8,837 nt of DNA from Alphaproteobacteria bacterium (GTDB lineage: Bacteria > Pseudomonadota > Alphaproteobacteria > Puniceispirillales > Puniceispirillaceae), in the NCBI GenBank assembly GCA_009936885.1, contig JAACDT010000110.1:1-8837 (forward strand). Direction: 5' to 3'. Each line of letters starts with the position of its first letter. Within the stretch, counting starts at the first letter, position 1. This document shows, in pieces, positions 5,728 to 8,837 of this stretch. The position numbers were made by a program, and so were the translations under genes. Below the pieces are notes generated by a model. That model was given only the letters and a program-made list of their open reading frames with translations. It did no database searches and was not told the DNA's origin.

Positions 5728-6534
5728 ATGTTGATATCAGGTACCACTCAAATATTTGTAATTTTTGCCCATCCATCTGGGCAAGTTCGAGCTCCTAGCC
5801 TGTTTAATCGGAAATTTCAAGAATTAGGTATCGACCATGTTATGATACCAATAGACGTCGCACCGTCTAATCTATCTGCTTGTGTGAATTCGATGCGCGG
5901 GATTGAAAATATGCGTGGCGGGGTGGTTACAATTCCTCACAAAGTAGAAATTGCGAAGCTATGTGACGAGCTAGGGCCTGGCGGCAGGGCAACTGGTGCT
6001 GTCAATGCATTTCGGTATGATAAGGACGGCAGGTTATATGGTGATAATTTTGACGGTGTTGGATTTGTTTCAGGATTAAAGGATAATGGAAATGATCTGG
6101 AGCATAGAAAAATTCTGATTGTCGGAGCAGGGGGGGCTGCACGCGCTATTGCAGCTGAATTAGTTACTGAGCCAATTGCTAACTTGGATATTGTCAATAG
6201 AAGTCATGATAAGGCTGATGAGGTTGTTGAAATTGTGAAATCGGTAACACAAACCGACAAACTCTCCAGTATTGTGCAATCTCAAATAGATTTTGAAAGA
6301 TATGATTATGTGATTAATGCCACCTCGCTTGGATTGCGTCCTGATGATCCGCTTCCATTTAGCATCACTGCTTTGAATTCTGAGTGCGTAGTATGCGATA
6401 TTATTATGAAGCCAGAGGAAACAGCGCTTCTTCACGCTGCAAATCAAGCTGGAATGAAGGTTCATTATGGCAAACATATGCTAGATTATCAAATCTCTTT
6501 TATCGCTGAATTTATTGGGGCATTTAAGCCTTGA
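5728..6534 (+). CDS. Shikimate dehydrogenase-like NADP oxidoreductase (AroE superfamily)
   Basis: 268 residues, close to the AroE family length of about 270. AroE reduces 3-dehydroshikimate to shikimate with NADPH. Kept features: VTIPHK with catalytic Lys72, GAVNAF with Asn93, GDNFDGVGF with catalytic Asp109, the nucleotide-binding loop GAGGAA at 133-138, the NADP-type patch NRSHDKA, and Gln255 in MLDYQ near the C-terminus. Differences: the N-terminal substrate motif is HPSGQVRAP, so the two serines that hold the shikimate carboxylate (SxS in AHSKSP) are Val20 and Ala22, and the usual DNTDG is DNFDG. This points to one of the AroE-like paralogue classes (such as SdhL, RifI or Ael1) rather than biosynthetic AroE, so I give no symbol. 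A 38-base gap separates it from msrB. The ribosome site is weak (AGGC at 5715-5718), and a TATAAT at 5722-5727 touches the ATG, too close to serve this start. Confidence 0.85.
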   Translation: MLISGTTQIFVIFAHPSGQVRAPSLFNRKFQELGIDHVMIPIDVAPSNLSACVNSMRGIENMRGGVVTIPHKVEIAKLCDELGPGGRATGAVNAFRYDKDGRLYGDNFDGVGFVSGLKDNGNDLEHRKILIVGAGGAARAIAAELVTEPIANLDIVNRSHDKADEVVEIVKSVTQTDKLSSIVQSQIDFERYDYVINATSLGLRPDDPLPFSITALNSECVVCDIIMKPEETALLHAANQAGMKVHYGKHMLDYQISFIAEFIGAFKP

Positions 6535-6615
6535 GCAGGCAAAAATAGTGTTACAGTTAATTTGCAAATTGTCGAAAACCATACTAAATAAAGGTTCAAT
6601 AAAGGAAGAAATAAA
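6535..6615 (+). promoter_or_regulatory. Intergenic region with candidate promoter and palindrome upstream of gcrA
   Basis: These 81 bases hold a perfect 12-base palindrome, AATTTGCAAATT (6559-6570). It overlaps a possible -35 (TTGCAA at 6562-6567), and a poor -10 (TAAATA, 6585-6590) lies 17 bases on. AAAACCAT at 6575-6582 matches six of eight bases of the CtrA half-site TTAACCAT. No GANTC site is present. A short direct repeat (AATAAAGG-like, about 6587-6605) runs into the ribosome site. The promoter call is weak; the palindrome is exact. Confidence 0.4.
6603..6606 (+). promoter_or_regulatory. Ribosome binding site of gcrA
   Basis: AGGA in AAAGGAAGAA ends 9 bases before the ATG at 6616 and supports that start, which gives the typical short lead-in to the GWTDDR motif. 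Confidence 0.6.
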
Positions 6616-7017
6616 ATGACAGAAGAAACAGGTTGGACTGACGACCGTCTTGAAACGCTTAAAACGTTATGGGATGAAGGTCTTTCTATCTCTCAGATCG
6701 GCAAAAAATTGAATGTAACACGGAACGCCGTAGCTGGAAAAGCCCATAGGCTTGGTTTGCCTAAACGCCAATCTCCTATTTCATCATCTGCTATATCTGT
6801 TAAGGCGAAACCTAAAAAAACAGAAGAAATAACTTCCGAATTACCACTGCGTCTTGCCCTTCGCAAAATCAGCTGGTCACGTTCTAAATGCGTGTGGCCA
6901 AAAGGAGACCCTAAAACAACTGATTTTTCTTTTTGTAGTGAGCCGATAGAGCCTGGCAAACCTTATTGCTATGAGCATTGTGTTCTTGCTTACACTAATA
7001 CGCGCGAAAGTAACTAA
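6616..7017 (+). CDS. gcrA: GcrA cell cycle regulator
   Basis: 133 residues. The N-terminal helix-turn-helix, residues about 6-48, has the family pattern GWTDDRLETLKTLW, then SQIGKKL, then VTRNAVAGKAHRLGL. A basic linker (about 49-75) leads to the C-terminal domain with Cys92 in CVWPKGDP, Cys107 in FSFC, and PYCYEHC with Cys118, His121 and Cys122, the usual GcrA cysteine cluster ending in AY. In Caulobacter, GcrA binds promoters with methylated GANTC and contacts sigma-70 region 2 to activate cell-cycle genes together with the CcrM methylase. This copy is shorter than Caulobacter GcrA (about 173 residues), mostly in the linker. It is preceded by its own candidate promoter and followed after 3 bases by pepN. 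The gene is the main taxonomic marker in the window. Confidence 0.95.
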   Translation: MTEETGWTDDRLETLKTLWDEGLSISQIGKKLNVTRNAVAGKAHRLGLPKRQSPISSSAISVKAKPKKTEEITSELPLRLALRKISWSRSKCVWPKGDPKTTDFSFCSEPIEPGKPYCYEHCVLAYTNTRESN

Positions 7018-7020
7018 AAA

Positions 7021-8837
7021 ATGAATAAAATGCTGGTTAAGCGTGATGCCTATTCCCCAACAGGATGGCAGGTAAATTCAACGAATCTTACAGTTCAGTT
7101 ATATTCTGAATTTGCCAGAACGATCGTTAAAATGAATGTCACCGCTTCAGATGATAGGGTTTTGCCGCCTCTTATTCTGTACGGACAGGAGTTAGAAATA
7201 GAGGCGGTTTTTATTAATGATACCCCTCAAGAAATCGAAGATATTCAAAAACAGGGCGATTCAATATCCCTTCTTTTGCCTAATTTATCGAATGATATTG
7301 AGGTTGTAACAATATGTAATCCTTACCAGAATAAGGCATTAGAGGGGTTGTATAAATCAAGTGATATGATTTGCACTCAGTGTGAGCCTGAAGGGTTTAG
7401 ACGTATTTTCTATTATCCTGATAGACCGGATATGATGAGCGTATTTACCACTAGGATTGAAGCAGATATTAGTTTAAAAAATCTGTTAAGTAATGGTAAT
7501 TTAATATCTTCTGGCAAGCTTGAAGGCGATAGACATTTTGCAGAATGGCATGATCCATTCCCAAAACCGAGTTACTTATTTGCGCTTGTAGCTGGCGATT
7601 TAGAGCTGGTGGAGGATAGCTTTACCACCGCATCTGGCAGAGTTGTTGACTTACATATCTATGTCGAACACGGCAATTCCCATCTGACCTCTCATGCGAT
7701 GGAATCATTAAAAAAATCAATGAGTTGGGATGAGAAATCTTATGGCCTAGAATATGACCTTGATTTATTCCAAATCGTTGCCGTCAGCCATTTCAATATG
7801 GGCGCGATGGAAAATAAAGGCCTTAATATCTTTAATAGTAAATTTGTATTGGCAGATGAAAAAACTGCTAGTGATACTGATTTAATGCGTGTTGAATCTA
7901 TCATTGCACATGAATATTTTCATAACTGGACTGGGAATAGAGTGACGTGTCGTGATTGGTTTCAATTAACCTTGAAAGAGGGATTAACAGTTTATCGCGA
8001 CCAATGTTTTACAGCAGATTTGCATGATAGCTCTGTTAAACGAATTGAAGATGTTAGTTTGTTGCGCTCCGTTCAGTTTCCTGAAGATGCAAGCCCAATG
8101 GCGCATCCGATACGACCTGATAGCTACTCTGAAATTAATAACTTCTATACGCCAACAATTTACGAAAAAGGATCAGAGGTTATCCGAATGCTGGCAAGTC
8201 TTTTTGGTAGAGATGGCTTCCGAAAGGGCATTGATCTTTATTTTGATAGGCATGACGGAAATGCGGTTACGTGTGATGATTTTCTATCAGCAATGGAAGA
8301 TGCTAATAAATATGATCTATCCGAATTTTCGCGTTGGTATCAGCAATCTGGAACGCCACATATTTATTTTAATAGAGAGAAAAAAGGTTCTGATTTAGAA
8401 ATCTCTTTGGTTCAGAAAAAACCTGAAAATGCGTCTTCCAATGATAAAATGCTGCCGATACCATTTCGCTTTTCGATGATCGGTAAATCAGGAGAGCCCC
8501 TATCACTTGTTGTGGACGGGCAACAGATGGGTGTGGAGCCTATAGTTGTTCTTAATAAAGAAGAAACACGGCTAAAAATCCAAGCATCAGATGCAACAAA
8601 AACACAAGATTTGTATGATGCAACACCCTCTCTTTTGAGGGGGTTTTCTGCCCCTATCAAACTTCATGATGACCTTTTGATTGAAGAATATTTACATCTT
8701 ATTTCCCTTGATACAGATCCGTTTGTAATATGGGATGCCGCCCAAATATTATATAATAAAGTTATTTCTGAGGCATATTTGGGCAGACAAAATTCATCAT
8801 TGGAAATGCAATTATCTGAAGCGTTGCTTGCCTCACT
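7021..8837 (+). CDS. pepN: Aminopeptidase N (M1 family zinc metallopeptidase), C-terminus cut off
   Basis: An open frame from ATG at 7021 to the right edge, 605 complete codons of an expected 870-890. PepN is a cytoplasmic zinc exopeptidase that removes N-terminal residues in peptide turnover. Visible: the beta-rich N-domain with ALEGLYKSS and CTQCEPEGFRRI, DPFPKPSYLFALVAGD, the substrate-anchoring GAMEN at 261-265, the zinc site HEYFHNW with His297, Glu298, His301, third ligand Glu320 in LKEGL, and Tyr381 in YTPTIYEKG. These numbers equal those of E. coli PepN, which supports the start at 7021 over the ATG at 7030. SPMAHPIRP and QQSGTP are also PepN hallmarks. The superhelical C-terminal domain has only begun (WDAAQ). 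The ribosome site is poor and the gcrA stop is 3 bases away, so translation may be coupled. Confidence 0.96.
   Translation, partial: MNKMLVKRDAYSPTGWQVNSTNLTVQLYSEFARTIVKMNVTASDDRVLPPLILYGQELEIEAVFINDTPQEIEDIQKQGDSISLLLPNLSNDIEVVTICNPYQNKALEGLYKSSDMICTQCEPEGFRRIFYYPDRPDMMSVFTTRIEADISLKNLLSNGNLISSGKLEGDRHFAEWHDPFPKPSYLFALVAGDLELVEDSFTTASGRVVDLHIYVEHGNSHLTSHAMESLKKSMSWDEKSYGLEYDLDLFQIVAVSHFNMGAMENKGLNIFNSKFVLADEKTASDTDLMRVESIIAHEYFHNWTGNRVTCRDWFQLTLKEGLTVYRDQCFTADLHDSSVKRIEDVSLLRSVQFPEDASPMAHPIRPDSYSEINNFYTPTIYEKGSEVIRMLASLFGRDGFRKGIDLYFDRHDGNAVTCDDFLSAMEDANKYDLSEFSRWYQQSGTPHIYFNREKKGSDLEISLVQKKPENASSNDKMLPIPFRFSMIGKSGEPLSLVVDGQQMGVEPIVVLNKEETRLKIQASDATKTQDLYDATPSLLRGFSAPIKLHDDLLIEEYLHLISLDTDPFVIWDAAQILYNKVISEAYLGRQNSSLEMQLSEALLAS

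Noticed and set aside
6527..6545. GCCT...AGGC hairpin followed by AAAAA after the shikimate dehydrogenase-like gene, a possible terminator
   Set aside because: The stem is only 4 base pairs and is followed by A residues, not T residues, on the coding strand. On the other strand the T-run precedes the hairpin.
8024..8398. Open frame of 124 codons on the plus strand
   Set aside because: It lies wholly inside pepN in another frame. The pepN frame carries clear family motifs across the same bases, and the alternative product has no recognisable features.

Overview
The window is AT-rich (roughly 40 % G+C by eye) and almost fully coding. It looks like chromosome from an alphaproteobacterium. The strongest clue is a GcrA-type cell-cycle regulator, a family essentially confined to that class. 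The low G+C suggests one of the AT-rich, possibly marine lineages, but the sequence alone does not fix a genus. No mobile element, CRISPR array, tRNA or rRNA was seen.

Layout. At the left edge (1-134, minus strand) lies the 5' end of a LOG-family (TIGR00730-type) nucleotide-hydrolase-like gene. It is divergent from eight plus-strand genes that fill the rest of the window: (1) a membrane-anchored, Ig-like/LysM envelope protein; (2) a short-form phosphatidylserine decarboxylase homologue that lacks the catalytic serine and histidine; (3) a YnjF-like CDP-alcohol phosphatidyltransferase; (4) a form-II CoxL/xanthine-dehydrogenase-type molybdenum hydroxylase large subunit without its usual FeS and FAD partners; (5) MsrB methionine sulfoxide reductase, abutting gene 4 with no gap; (6) a divergent shikimate-dehydrogenase-like oxidoreductase; (7) GcrA; (8) aminopeptidase N (PepN), cut by the right edge after 605 codons. 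Gaps are 0 to 81 bases, so long co-transcripts are plausible. The clearest internal promoter candidates lie before the LysM gene and before gcrA.

How the genes fit together. The first three plus-strand genes concern the envelope: cell-wall binding and phospholipid head-group chemistry. The middle group consists of redox enzymes. gcrA-pepN is a regulator/housekeeping pair spaced by 3 bases. Most of this is ordinary chromosome. The parts worth a second look are the apparently inactive decarboxylase homologue paired with a phosphatidyltransferase of unassigned substrate, the orphan molybdenum hydroxylase coupled to msrB, and the AroE-like enzyme that has lost its substrate-carboxylate serines. 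I found no convincing defence system or other wholly new system.
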